64,000 nucleotides of DNA, taken from contig JAMYHL010000037.1 in the NCBI GenBank assembly GCA_025531455.1, positions 186,001 to 250,000 on the forward strand, written 5' to 3'. The position numbers were made by a program, and so were the translations under genes. This DNA comes from Apiotrichum sp. Y4204. Lineage: Eukaryota; Basidiomycota; Tremellomycetes; Trichosporonales; Trichosporonaceae. Below are positions 11,704 to 23,014 of this stretch, piece by piece (position 1 is the first letter of the stretch; each line of letters opens with the position of its first letter). Below the pieces are notes generated by a model, which was given only the letters and a program-made list of their open reading frames with translations, was not told the origin of the DNA and did not search any database.

Positions 11704-12041
11704 CTGGACAGACACTTCATCATCGACTGCGTTTGCCCATCTCTTCGACAACATCTTCTCTCTACACAACCCACTTCATCAACACCAGCAACATCGCTGA
11801 TGTGGCGTCGCAACACGCCACTATAGTGCACCATCCTGTACAATATCATTTCACGCCCCATTTCGGTCCCTACAACACCTGTATGACCATCCAGCGAACG
11901 TGATAGCGTGACGCCGCAACGCGCCGGGGCAAAACGAACACGTCGCATATAGCACTACATAGACTACATCTCACATCATTCACGTTGTGAAAGCTACGTG
12001 ACACCATCCTACTACGAACAAGGCCAACCTCTAATGACTGC
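11704..12041. other. Convergent 3' spacer, no gene seen
   Basis: It lies between the stop codons of CMS1 (+) and ASE1 (-). No coding or structured element is recognised. Confidence 0.6.
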
Positions 12042-14497
12042 TTACTCTCCGCTTTGGAACACATCCTCTTCCTCTTCCAGTATCTCAATTGTTTCCCCGA
12101 GCCCAATAAGCAGGCCTGCTGCTAGACTCTGTCGCGGACGGAAACTCTTCCGCGGTCGCCGCGCGTCTGTTTTCGGTCGCTCAGCTAACCGTGACTGAAG
12201 GTGGGGTTTGCCTAGGCTTGTCCCCACCGATTGTGGGGCATACCCATTGGCTGCTACACCGACTGCGGGCTGTCCAAACATGCGGTTTTGTGTCCGCGCG
12301 GCCACCCTGGCAGTTGGAGTCTCGAATTGCGCCGGGCTCACCATTCGCGCACGGGAGCGAGGAGGGCCGACACTGGTCGAGGATGCGTTTGAAGCTGTTG
12401 ATACTACACGCGGCCGCTTCATTCCTGTTCCGATCGATGTTGCCGGAGTTGGAGCAGCTCGTTTTCGGACGGTTCCTGGTTGGGAACGGGCCGTTGAGGC
12501 TGGGGCCTTGGCGGCCCGTGGAAGAGTTGGGGCTGCAAGACCAAGCTTTGCCCGCTGCCCGTTAGATCATATTCAGTGACGATCAGCTCACCTTCTTGGC
12601 CTCCTTGGCTGCTTCCTTCGCGGCTATAGCATTTTCTATCGTCTCAATGATGCGTTCGCCAAACGCCAGGAACGGTCGTCCATGCTCCTCTTCCCAAACA
12701 GGAAGCGCCTGCAGAAGCTCGCCTTCGATCTGCTGTCAGTATGTTGCGACCTTAGTCGTCGTTACCTTGGGCTTGAGCTTTTCAACACGCTTCCGCATCC
12801 TTTCCTCACGAAGCATGGCCGAACCTCGCTTCTTGAACCGGTTAGGATCCTGAGCACTCCGCTCAAGTTCCTCCTCATCGGCTTTGATAGAGATCCACTC
12901 TTTGACCTTCGGCAGCATTGGTCCACGCAGCTCAACTTCAGCCCGAAGTCGACTGGCCTCTTCCTCGTGCTTTTCGAGCAACTCTTCCGTATAGTTGTCG
13001 TCGATGAATGCGCTGAACTCCGCCTTCTCTTCATCGCTCATCATCAGTCCTTCTTGAAGAGCATCGATTTCTTTGCGCGTCTTCAGGACAAAGTCGGATA
13101 GACTAGACTTGCGGATTTCGGTGACGCGTTGCAATTCGTCCACGTACTGAGGGTCAGACTAGAACCCTACGAGGAACTCACAGCTTGGATTGTTGACTGA
13201 CCGCTTCCGCGGTTGCTCTCAATGAAGGCATCGATTTCCTCCTTCGGAACTTCCAAGCGGGTCCAAAGGGGCTCAATCTGTTCATACAGCCCCTGAATGC
13301 GAGCATCGCGGTCATCCTTCTCGACCATCCACTGTACATTAGACAACGACAAGTACCAACACTCACAAGCTCCAAAAGTTGTTCGCACCAGTTGATGAGC
13401 CCAATCTCAGGCTCAATACCATCCATGCCTTGAAGCTCCACAGCCTCTTCTTCGTCCTCCTCATTGTTGGCTTTCCACGGATTTAGCTCGAGTATTTGCG
13501 CAAGCTGACGCTCATACTTGGCGTGAGCAGCTGGCGTTTCTTCCATGTCACTAGGTGGGAGGAGGTATAGGGGGAATGTCTCCAACAGAGGCGGCAGGTT
13601 GAGCTCAAAATGGAACCATATCAGATCAATGAAGTGCCGCTCAAGTTTACGAAGGCGCACATCCTGGAATGTTAATAAACGAATATAGTCATCAGTATCT
13701 TACCCTCTCCTCCAAAGCGCGTTCCAACGCCTTCTGGAGTGTTTCCATCACCTCCTCCCCGACATCCATCCAGCTCTCAATTGTTGGCTCGGGTGCGGGC
13801 ATCGGTGTCGACGCACGCATCATGGATGGCATCATCGACGGCCGACGGCTGTTGCTTGTCGTAGGTGCTGGATGGGAGGGGGCCACCGGAGGGGGCAGCA
13901 TACTCTGACGAGGAGCTCGATGCGACACCCTCATGCTCCCAGGAATCGGCTTGAGTGGCTCTGGTTGTTCAAACGGAGGCCCCAGAAGGATTGATAGCCG
14001 CTCAACGGTGGCGAGTAGGTCTGAATGTCAGCTGGAGCTCCTAAAGACATTTGTACCTTCAATCTTCGCCAATCGCTCATTGTAGACCTGATCGTTAGAG
14101 TTTCAGAAACCGATGAACCCACCTGCTCCAGTTCCTCCGATTGACGAAGGAGTCGTTCATGACGTGCTGGGAGGGACTAGACGTTAGTGCCTGATACCGC
14201 ACGCAGCTCCCTCACCTCTCCCTGTTCGCTTTCCCTTCGTCCAGCGGCCAAGACGCTCCGACCCTGGTCCCCAACTGCCCTCGCAAGACCAGACAGACTG
14301 CGCTTGTCCTCTGCGATCTTGGCTTCCCATTCTGCCACCTCGTCCTCTCGAGATCGGACAACCGACAAGATTGCAGCCTTGACGGCCGCATCAATTCGGG
14401 CAGTGTCGTCGGCGAGAGCGGTGGCGGGTAGCGCAAGTTGGGCGTGCAGGGACTGAAGGAGCGGTATCTGCTCGGCAATGATGTCCGAGGCATCCAT
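12042..14497 (-). CDS. ASE1: ASE1/PRC1/MAP65 microtubule-bundling protein
   Basis: Nine exons (14497-14216, 14176-14123, 14087-14057, 14020-13704, 13663-13367, 13331-13182, 13146-12766, 12729-12592, 12545-12042) give 717 aa. The N-terminal half is coiled coil, with an SxP-rich linker (RRPSMMPSMMRASTPMP). The spectrin-like microtubule-binding core is diagnostic: LINWCEQLLELWMVEKDDRD, FVLKTRKEIDALQEGLMMSD, KVKEWISIKADEEELERSA, then DPNRFKKRGSAMLREERMRK and VEKLKPKIEGELLQALPVWE. The last 168 residues are basic and disordered (RRPRKSFRPRQS), as in Ase1 tails phosphorylated by Cdk1. The protein homodimerises, cross-links antiparallel microtubules at the spindle midzone and recruits kinesin and CLASP partners for anaphase. 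The last acceptor (GCAAAG) is the weakest junction. Confidence 0.92.
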
Positions 14498-15474
14498 TGC
14501 GAAAACGAGAAAGATGAGTGGGTAGCGGCGAGGTGATTCGCGATGACGGGGTGTTGTTGATTGCAGGTGACTCGACGGCGGTAATAAGATGAGGAGCAAT
14601 TGGTGACTAGACAACAACGAAAACCCATCAAGTGGTGGGGGTGCTGTTGATTGTTTTGTTTGTGTTTACTGTCTCGTGGGTGTTGTTGTTTGTACCCACC
14701 AAGTCTCTCGGGTTGAGTAGGGGTGTGCACAGACCGCAATCTGCTCCCGCAAAATCATTCGCGTTCTCAGTTGTTTGTATCTATATGAGCCACCCATTTT
14801 GTGAGAAGCATGTGTGCGGAACTAGCGGAACTAGCGGAACTGGAGGCAGCTCGGCGCGCTTGGGCGCCCCGTAGACTGATTACACTTTGCTTCCGTCATA
14901 TGACGTTTTCGATTGGATGCTAAATAAGCTGCTCTTTCCTCATAGGCACTCGAGCAGTGCTTCGGCGCGCTTCCCCTGGCCCCTGGGACTCTCCTGGCTC
15001 CACCTGGTCCACTGTGATACAATGCCAGAGGCATCATCCATTAGCAATAGCGCAAAATGCGCAGTGCATCATCATCACGCGCTGTTTTCCCCCTCCCTGT
15101 GCCGTTGCCTCTCGCCTGGCCCGCCTCTTTCCTCTCCTCTCGCTCCCCCCACATTTCCAGACAAGTAACGATATAACGATCCGTCTGGTCACAGGTCCAC
15201 AGCAACTCAACTACTTTCTTCCCGCCATACATCATTCTCTCCATCATCCTCTTCATCTCTCCCATCTCTTGTCTCATTCTTCATTGTCTCCCATCATCAC
15301 CTTGATCCCACTGCTTCAGTGGTCTTAGAATCGGAGAAACAGAATCGGACGTAACCACCCTCTGTCACTGGTCGTCATCCATCATCCCAACAACAGTGTC
15401 CCCCTCTGCCCGAGCAAGAGCCGCCCTTTCTTGCACTCCTTCATCCATCACCACAAACACGCTGCCGATCCAAT
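14498..15474. promoter_or_regulatory. Divergent promoter region of ASE1 (-) and CHO1 (+)
   Basis: The region has CT-rich leader tracts on the CHO1 side (15200-15470) and a 9-bp direct repeat at 14816-14842. No gene is seen. Confidence 0.5.
14816..14842 (+). repeat. Three-copy 9-bp tandem repeat
   Basis: Two perfect GCGGAACTA units are followed by a third with one changed base. It lies in the ASE1-CHO1 divergent spacer. Confidence 0.8.
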
Positions 15475-16364
15475 ATGTCCCTGCGTCCGTCCGCCAAGTC
15501 GGCGACTCCGCCCGTCTCCGCCTCCGCCTCCGCCGCGGCCCAGGAGCATCGCAAGGCCCTTCAACAGTACCAGGACACTGATGGCCACTTCTCTCTTGTT
15601 CGGTACGTCGCGACCGGTACCGCCCGCCGGGTTGCCGTCTTACGGTTGTTCCGGTTATACATTCGCTGACCCACGCAGTAACTTCCGTCTTGCGGATCTG
15701 ATTACGATCATGAATGGCGTTTGTGGTACGCTCTCGATTCTGTCGTCGGCGAAGTACCTCATCCTGTCGTCCAACCTGCCAGCACCTCCGTCGAAGGACG
15801 CCGTGCGATGGCTTTACTTCGCGCATCTCCTTCCCATTCTTGGCTTTGGATTTGACGCTTTGGACGGCAAGGTGGCCCGTTGGCGCGGTGGTGGTTCGAT
15901 GCTTGGTCAGGAAATGGACTCGCTGGCCGACCTCATCTCGTTCGGCGTTGCCCCTGCGACTCTCGCATTCACCCTTGGCTGCCGCACCCTTCTCGACCAG
16001 GTAGCTCTTCTGCTCTTCGTTTCTGGCGGTCTTGCGCGTCTTGCCCGTTTCAACGCCACCGTCGCGCTTATCCCGGCGGATGCCACCGGCAAGTCCAAGT
16101 ACTTTGAGGGCCTCCCCATTCCGTCGTCGCTTTTCCTTACCGCATCGATGGCCTTCTTTGTGCGCAACGGCTGGTATGCCATGGGCGCGGGCCCCAAGGC
16201 GGGCGTGCCGTTCGGTGTCATCCGCCTGTGGGGCACCGACGGCTGTGGAGACGTCCATGGCCTTGCTGTCATTTTCGCCCTTTGGGCCGCTGCCATGGTC
16301 TCTAAGACCTTGAGAGTAGGTTTCTGCAATGTGCCGAGCTGACTATCAGGTCCCGAAGCTGTAG
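15475..16364 (+). CDS. CHO1: Phosphatidylserine synthase (CDP-alcohol phosphatidyltransferase)
   Basis: Three exons (15475-15602, 15679-16315, 16350-16364) give 259 aa. The CDP-alcohol phosphotransferase motif D-G-x2-A-R-x8-G-x3-D-x3-D is complete (DALDGKVAR ... GQEMDSLAD). It lies in a multi-TM protein with NFRLADLITIMNGVCGTLSI just before, the typical start of fungal Cho1. The enzyme makes phosphatidylserine from CDP-diacylglycerol and serine in the ER, feeding the PE and PC branches. The N-terminus is a short Ala/Ser-rich cytosolic leader. The last exon encodes only VPKL and stop. The ATG follows a CT-rich leader. A large antisense frame (16258-15365) is a shadow of this gene. Confidence 0.95.
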
Positions 16365-17138
16365 AGCTCTGTGGCGATGCATATCGATTGCTTGCACATG
16401 CGAGTGTCATGAGCGAGTGGAGAACGTATCGAGGTTTGACACGAGGGCTGGAGCCGATTGAAGAAGCGCGGAATCGCCGGGGAAGACGTTTCAGAAGCGT
16501 ACACGACACCTTCTGGACGTTCCATCTCCGGTGCTTCTCTCTGGTCAACCTCAGAGAACCGCTGTGGGCAATCGACGGCGCAGCGTGAATAGAAACGACC
16601 CGTCCGCTATCGGCGACGAGGGCTCCTCCCCTCCTGAATGCTGTATTTGGCCGCGTGACATGATCTATATGTAATCAACTGTGGACGTTTGTACAGCGAC
16701 CGGCGCTGCAGCAAGAGACAACAGGGACATCGGCCATCTCGCTTCTATGTCGGAACTAACCAACTTGGCACCCTTCAGTCACAGAGCGTGGAAAACATCT
16801 CCACGTCGATGGGTCCTGACGTCGATCGCGACCATTGTCAAGTGGGCCGGTGAGTCGTTTGCAGCCCACACGCGGCTACCAACTGATCTAGACGATCTAG
16901 ACTTGAGCACTCATCGTTGGTGCCATGAAGTGGATACGGTCACTGCGCGGATATTCCGGCTCGGAGAAGGGAAGAAAATTCATACCGCCATAATGGGAGC
17001 AAGGCGAGGAATCACAAGATAACACAGGATCAAGCTCCACCGTAGAAGAAAGAAGATGACCGAGACGCGAGCGCAAGTTGTACAAGGCTCGCAAACAAAG
17101 AATATGGCTAGGTTGCCAACGAAGACGGACAAGCCGGC
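16365..17138. other. Convergent 3' spacer, no gene seen
   Basis: It lies between the CHO1 and esterase stops. Open frames on either strand (up to 113 codons) show no recognisable protein. It may include long 3' UTRs. Confidence 0.55.
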
Positions 17139-19086
17139 TTAGTTGGTGTACACCTGCCAGTCCCATTTGAGAGTGGTGCCCCAGAAATTAGCCGGGCAGG
17201 AGGGCACGACACCGTCCCCACCGAGTGCGCGGACCTTGTCGCCAACCACTCCGGTGCTGGCCTCGAAGGGCTGCCAGCTAACATCTGGGACCCCAGTCTT
17301 GATGAAGTTCGACCAGAGCGAGTTGATTTGGCCCAACTGACGTTAACTATCGGAACCCATCTTTGAGAGACGAGCTCAGGCTAACCCCCCTCTCACTCTA
17401 CTCCCACTCACAAAGGTCTGGTCGCCGCTGGTTCCGAACGTTGGGAAGAGATCGTCCTCGTGACAGACCTTGCCGTTGCAGTATGGCACTGGGGCGGTGG
17501 TCACATAGGGGGTACCCTGCAGGAACTCGCCCACGTAGACCCGACCACCCGCCGCCGCATATTTGTTGGCGAGAGAACGGCTGGCGCAACGGAAGGTACC
17601 GTCCGTGAAAGCCTTGGCGAGCACATCGCGTCCATCTGTCGTTGCCGGCGTCGGGGCGTAGTCTGGTGCGCTGGCCATGATTGCTGCCCGAGTGCTGCCG
17701 AGAAGGAATTGGTATAGGGCGTAAACATTCTGGACGGCCGTGGGGGCGATTGCGTCCCTGGACAGTAGATACACGGCCGCATCACCCTCATGTTTGACAC
17801 TTGTGATGAGCAAGGGAATTTCGCTCGCCTTGATGCTAAGCAACCCTGGGTCGTTGTATAGGGCCGTGATGGACTCGTGGGGGAGCGTCGGGGTGCCGTA
17901 GACGGGGCGGAAAGCTGAGAGTGGTAGATATGTCGCGGTAGGAAGAGCACATCGTATAGCAGGTCAGCAACTCTCGCAGGATGACATGGGGGCAGAGCGA
18001 CTTACGACCGGATAGTGGGGTGCCAGGCCGAGTTTGGAACGAATCCACGCGAACGGCGTTTTGACCCCGAAGGATCGACGAGACTGGAAGAGCGCGGAAA
18101 TCGGCCAAGGTGGTACAGTTCGGGCAGACCTGGTTCTTGAACATCTGCTGGGTTGTCGCGAACGTTGCGGCGGACTGCGAGCCGTATATCAACGCATCCG
18201 ACTGTAGAACCATGCGGTGAAAGAGTCCAGCAGCTGAAGGCGTAGTCCACAGGGCTGGAAGTTAGCAATTGTCATCTTCAATTGCTTGACTTACTGCGAA
18301 CGTAAGTTGCGCCGGTGCTCTGACCAGCCAGCGTTACTTGGCTGGAGTCGCCACCGAATCCGAGGATCTTCGTCTTGACGGTGTTGAGGAGGAGGACAAT
18401 GTCGCGTACCGCAAGATTGGGATCAGCCGCTGTCGGAGCAACAGTGGGGGGAAGAAGACCCAAAACACCTTGACTGCAGAGTGAGCTTCCCGAAAAGAGC
18501 TCGTAAGGGGAATCATGAATGAAACGATAACAATCGAAAAATCAATCCGCCACACGTCACGTACCGGTACTGTGTGATAACCACGACGTTTCCTTGGGAG
18601 GCGAGGCGAGTACCCTCGATACCAGGTGCAGAGGCAGAGCCATCGACATACGAGCCACCATGCAGCCTGTAGTGATGTTAACGTGTGTCTGGCAATGCAC
18701 GTACCATACGAAAACAGGGAGAGGCTGACGGAGACGGAAAACGGGCGCGTAAACGACGGCGTAGAGGCAGTCCTCGTTCTGGGTGGCACCAACGTTGGAG
18801 AGGCTCGGGACCTGCGGGCAAATAGGAGGGAATGCCGCAGCGTTGATGCCCCTGCCGGTCAGTGGAGCGCTGACGATATTGGTGGTACTCACTGTTGAGT
18901 CTGAACCGCCACCGAGTCCTCCCAGCGGCCAGCCTGTCCGTACTTGACCGTGTAACGGCACACGTCGGCAGACGTGTGGACACCAATAATGGGCTCGGCC
19001 CCCCAGAATGCAAGGCAAGGGCTCTCCGCTGAGCACACGCTCAGGGTGAGCCCGAGGAAGACAAGAAGGGTGCAGATAGTCTCCAT
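17139..19086 (-). CDS. Secreted type-B carboxylesterase/lipase
   Basis: Seven exons (19086-18893, 18851-18705, 18666-18565, 18473-18295, 18254-18006, 17914-17412, 17336-17139) give 523 aa, normal for the family. Residues 1-20 form a signal peptide (hydrophobic TLLVFLGLTLSVCSA). NEDCLYAVVYAP is the family's disulfide/EDCL signature. WLHGGSYVDGSA gives the oxyanion loop, and GGDSSQVTLAGQSTGA contains the nucleophile Ser (G-Q-S-T-G). SVKHEGD probably provides the acidic residue and VCHEDDLFPTFG the catalytic His. N-glycosylation sequons such as NCTT support secretion. The substrate cannot be read from sequence; extracellular ester or lipid hydrolysis is likely. An in-frame ATG 18 nt upstream (19104) would still give a signal peptide. 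Confidence 0.9.
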
Positions 19087-20294
19087 TGTAAGGAGAGGAT
19101 CCACAGTTCCGGAAAAGATGTGAGGACGGGGTAAAGGTTAAAATGAGCGTGGGGACATGAACGGAAGAGGGAGAGCCAGGAAAAGGGAGAAGAGAGTGGT
19201 AGAAGGATGTAGGGGGAGGAGACGATCGTTGGCCCTCAGCTTTATACTATCTTTGATGCCCGCCTCCCATCATCACACACAGAGCGACAGAGGGATGGCT
19301 AGCCATGGATCGTCCCCCACAGCGCTCGCCTCGGACCTCACTCTCTTTGCGCTGTGGTCACCTCTGCGAAGCGTTGCACGTTTTGACCATGGGTTGATTA
19401 GGGCAAGTCGGCCGCCGACCCTCGCGGTGTCCTCAGCAACCCTCATCCCTTCACGCCCGCCACCTCGCGGCGTCGTTTTTGTCCCAGAGGCGTTGATGGG
19501 CCTTCGTCATTCATCGCAGAGTTGAAAGAGTCAGAGAGGGAAAACGCGAGAGACCGAGCAGGAGGACGCGTCCCACAGCAGCCGCAGCGGCCAAGTTGAA
19601 CAAGCTCCACTCGCGCATTCGATGAACACTGATGAGCAATCAGTGGATTGGGACGATTGGAATGTAGCGGCAGTCAGTGAGGAGCAACAGAATGGAGAGA
19701 AGGTCGCCGTGGAGCTTGGAGGGCAATGTGGGTCGTCCTGTTATCCTGTTGACACCTGAAGAATCCCTTTTGAAACGCAGTTCAAACGCGGCGGCCAGGC
19801 ACTACAAAGTGCGCAAAGTGCTCGAGCACCAAAAGCTCTAGCGCAGGTCGAATTGTCAAAGGTGTTCTAGTTTCCTTTGCCGCGGGGTAATTCCAGCGCA
19901 CGGGCACGTCCCCACTGGCCCACTGTGTGGACAAGTAAGTCCCCACGCGCCATACTGGTATTCGATCATTCGATATGCTCAGTATGCGCGATGTGCTGTA
20001 TATGCACAGATCACTCGTGCACTCACGTCCTCATACAGTAGCTCATAGCTTCAGCCTCATGGTAATCTGGCAGTCGTTTCGCCATTAATGGCAACATCAC
20101 CTTGTCCGCTTTGCTCATCGGTTAGGCCGGTTAGAAGGTACTGCACAGACCCGTTACACATTCGCCACCAGCCACGTGTTTTCGTGCCTGAGTCACGGAG
20201 TGCACTTGGGATTTCAGAATTTTGGTCGGATGGTGCTCAACAACAAGCGCAAGGCAGTTGTTGTTGTCCTCCACTGCATATTCCTATCCACGAC
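19087..20294. promoter_or_regulatory. Divergent promoter region of the esterase (-) and the gene at 20295 (+)
   Basis: A minus-strand TATAAAG (19240-19246) lies about 155 bases before the esterase ATG and is a TATA candidate. The rest shows scattered open frames without motifs. Confidence 0.5.
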
Positions 20295-21412
20295 ATGAGC
20301 GACAAAGCGGACAAATCGAGGAACAGTACGCAGCGCAGTAAAGGAGGGAAGCCCGCGGCGGGGAAGAAGGGCAGCACGGGAGGCACGTCTGGCACGGGTG
20401 CCCGTGGGAAGGGGGTGAGTGAACAAGAAGATTACTACCAGTTGATCTCTGACATCTAGCTGAATACGTCCAAGGCGCGGCACTCAGCAGAAAGGATGAA
20501 CAAGAGACCAGGAAGTGTGGGTGTAACTGTAAGCGGCTGTGTTTAACTTTAGCAGTCACAATCCGAGGCGAAGAGTAAAAGTCGGCCGAGCAAAGAGTAT
20601 CATTCTACCAGCGAAGACGAGGACGAGGACGACAGCCTGTCGGCCGCGGCTACTTCCGAAGCAGAGGATATAGCACTGTCAGACCACGAGTCAGAAACCC
20701 CAGCCACCTCCGCCTCCGTCGCGTCGCACGCGGATGCGACGAAGAAGAGAAAGCGGTCAGGGAAGAAGGGCAAGGTCTTCCTCGAGGACAAGGTGAGTCC
20801 GCAGGTCTTGCGGCCTTGAGACGCTGCTGTTTGCATATCCAGTGACAACTGGAATACCGGGGAGTTGACAAGCGGGTCTCGCACGAACCTTCCAGAAGAC
20901 CGTGTGGGGCGATAAAGCCACCAACTCTCCGAAGTGACTGGTTTCACTTTGGGTTCTCTGTACCTCTGTTTCGCTCTGCTTCGCCAGGGTGTCTGAGGAG
21001 TTCTGGCCCTGTACTCGCTTGTTCCTGATTTGAACTAACCCCAGGCTGGGCTGCTCAACCTCATTGACAATGTGACTGCCTCAAAGGACGCGGTTGCGGA
21101 CCAGAAACGGGAAAAGGAACGCGCGCGCATTGTCGCTGCTGAGAAGCGCGAGGAAAAGAAGAAGCCAAGCAAGAAGGCGAATGAGCGGGCCAAGGCATTG
21201 GTGAGTTCACATTGGTTGCAGAGCTAGGGAATGATTCAGTCAATTGAGGGGGGACTGTGTGCTAGTGCTGACCCACGCAGAATGCAGCGAAGGATGCAAT
21301 CCGGGCACGCGAGCGCGAGAAACGGCTGCGAAAGAAGGGCAAACCGACAACGGTTGAGGCTACGGACGAGGAGGCCAAGCCCAGAAAAAAGAAGAGCGTT
21401 GGATTTGCGTGA
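20295..21412 (+). CDS. Lysine-rich hypothetical (probably nuclear/nucleolar) protein
   Basis: I do not recognise a family with confidence. Five exons (20295-20414, 20460-20516, 20556-20792, 21045-21200, 21281-21412) give 233 aa. The N-terminus is Gly/Ser/Lys-rich, then comes a Ser/Glu/Asp-acidic block (TSEDEDEDDS) and a strong bipartite basic patch (KKRKRSGKKGK). A predicted long helix follows (LLNLIDNVTASKDAVADQKR through KEKKKPSKKANERAKAL), and the end is KPRKKKSVGFA. Composition suggests a small nucleolar or ribosome-assembly factor, but that is inference only. The third intron is long (252 nt) compared with the others. The exon 3 start could lie three bases earlier (adding one Gln) without frame change. 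Confidence 0.6.
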
Positions 21413-21904
21413 TAGAACGGGGTCCGACGTCGAGGTGCGGGAAGTAAGGTTGGTCGGTACTGGAAGACTGAGAGTATGATACACGTTCACGTGTATGGGG
21501 GACCCATACGGCTCGAACATATGCGCTACACGTTCTATACCGCATGAAGGAATTGATGCTCCTCATGAAGACATGTATTTTCTGGCTCTACCCTGTGTTA
21601 CACGCTGCGTCCTCTTTGCATTCACATATCTCCGATCTCTGCAGACAGCCGTGTGGGGCATTCCGAGAACAGAACATGCCTTATTCTTCATTCTGAGGAG
21701 CCTGTCTTCCCCAGGTATACTCAACATTGTAGGACCCTCGCAGATAGGACCCTCGCCATTTCGCCAGACAAACCCCTTCTGAAGACTAGTGATGTGTACT
21801 CTTAATGTGCATTCACAGATGCTTACAACAACGCTATGATCGCTTGGCCACCAGAAAGCGAAGATGCCAACCCATCTCCCGCCCCGCTAACCCTCCTCTA
21901 GGTT
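21413..21904. other. Convergent 3' spacer, no gene seen
   Basis: It lies between the stop of the lysine-rich gene (+) and the stop of NBP35 (-). No coding or RNA feature is recognised. Confidence 0.6.
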
Positions 21905-23014
21905 TTACGCATCACCCAGCTTCTCGCGGATGCGCTGCACAATGTCGAGATATGCTTCGGTCGCTGGACTGTCGGGATACGCGTCGAGATAGCTTTCTCC
22001 CTGGTCGCAGAGAGCGCCGATACGCGGGTCGAGCGGAACCTTGCCGAGAAGCTCGATGCCGAGCTCCTTGCCCATCGCCTCGGCGCCGCCCGTAGTGGGT
22101 GCGAAGATCTCCGACTCGCCCTTGCAGCTTGGGCAGACGAAGCCGGACATGTTCTCGACGAGACCAAGAACGGGCAGGCCGACCTTGTTGCAGAAGTCGA
22201 GCTCCTTCCGCACGTCCTGCAGAGCGACCTCCTGCGGAGTTGTGACAAGGATAGCGCCATCGATGCCTGCCTCGGCAAGGTACTGCACAACGGAGAGGTG
22301 TTCATCGGAAGTCCCGGGCGGAGTGTCGACAACGAGATAGTCGAGATCGCCCCAGTTAACGTCCTTGAGGAACTGCTTGATGAGACCGTTCTTCTTCGGT
22401 CCTCGCCAGATAACCGCGTCCGCAGCCGATGGCAACAGGAATCCAATGCTCATGACCGCGAGGTTGTCGGTTGCGTATGCCGGGGACCATCCCTCCGCGG
22501 ATGTGTGCACCGTCGCTCGGTCAAGGCCCGTGAGCAACGGGATTGACGGACCACAGATATCGACGTCCATGATTCCCGTCTGCAGCTCCTCGTCCGCAGC
22601 TAGCGCCCAGCCCAACGCGGCCGTAAATGTCGACTTGCCAACTCCGCCTTTGCCACTCAAGACGAGAATCTTGCGCCGCACGCCGGCCATCCGTGCCCGG
22701 ATAAGCGGCAGGTCTGGATCCGGACCCTTCGGTCCCTCGGCACAGACAGCCTGATTCGGACATCCTTCACACGCGTCTGCCTTGCCCGCCTGGTTTGACT
22801 CGGGGCCCTACATGTCAGCGATATGGAGCGGATACAAAGTCGCTCGACCACTTACAGGACAATGCTCTGGCGCGTCCTCCGGAATGGGTCCTCGGGCGTC
22901 ATTCGGGTCTGCGACTGTACCGTTCGTTGCCACACCATTGCTTCCCACGCCATTTATGGCTACGCCTTTGCTAGTCCCCGACCCGTTTGCTGTTGTCGCT
23001 CCGTTTGCGCTCAT
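21905..23014 (-). CDS. NBP35: NBP35 cytosolic Fe-S cluster assembly scaffold ATPase
   Basis: Two exons (23014-22856, 22807-21905) give 353 aa. The N-terminal ferredoxin-like cysteine motif C-x13-C-x2-C-x5-C is intact and spans the intron (HCP, then [12 protein letters not shown]), which distinguishes NBP35 from CFD1. The deviant Walker [10 protein letters not shown] lies near residue 120, and the [27 protein letters not shown] and [12 protein letters not shown] blocks follow. The C-terminal CPSC (GFVCPSCKG) ligates the bridging 4Fe-4S cluster. It works with Cfd1 in the cytosol to build clusters for extramitochondrial apoproteins such as DNA polymerases. The first 40 residues are a Gly/Asn/Thr/Ala-rich low-complexity stretch unusual for the family. 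The ATG chosen opens this stretch; an in-frame ATG 93 nt upstream is less likely. Confidence 0.96.

Noticed and set aside
15365..16258. 297-codon frame antisense to CHO1
   Set aside because: It covers the CHO1 exons and intron, is Arg-rich with no motif, and the plus strand has the complete CDP-alcohol phosphotransferase motif.
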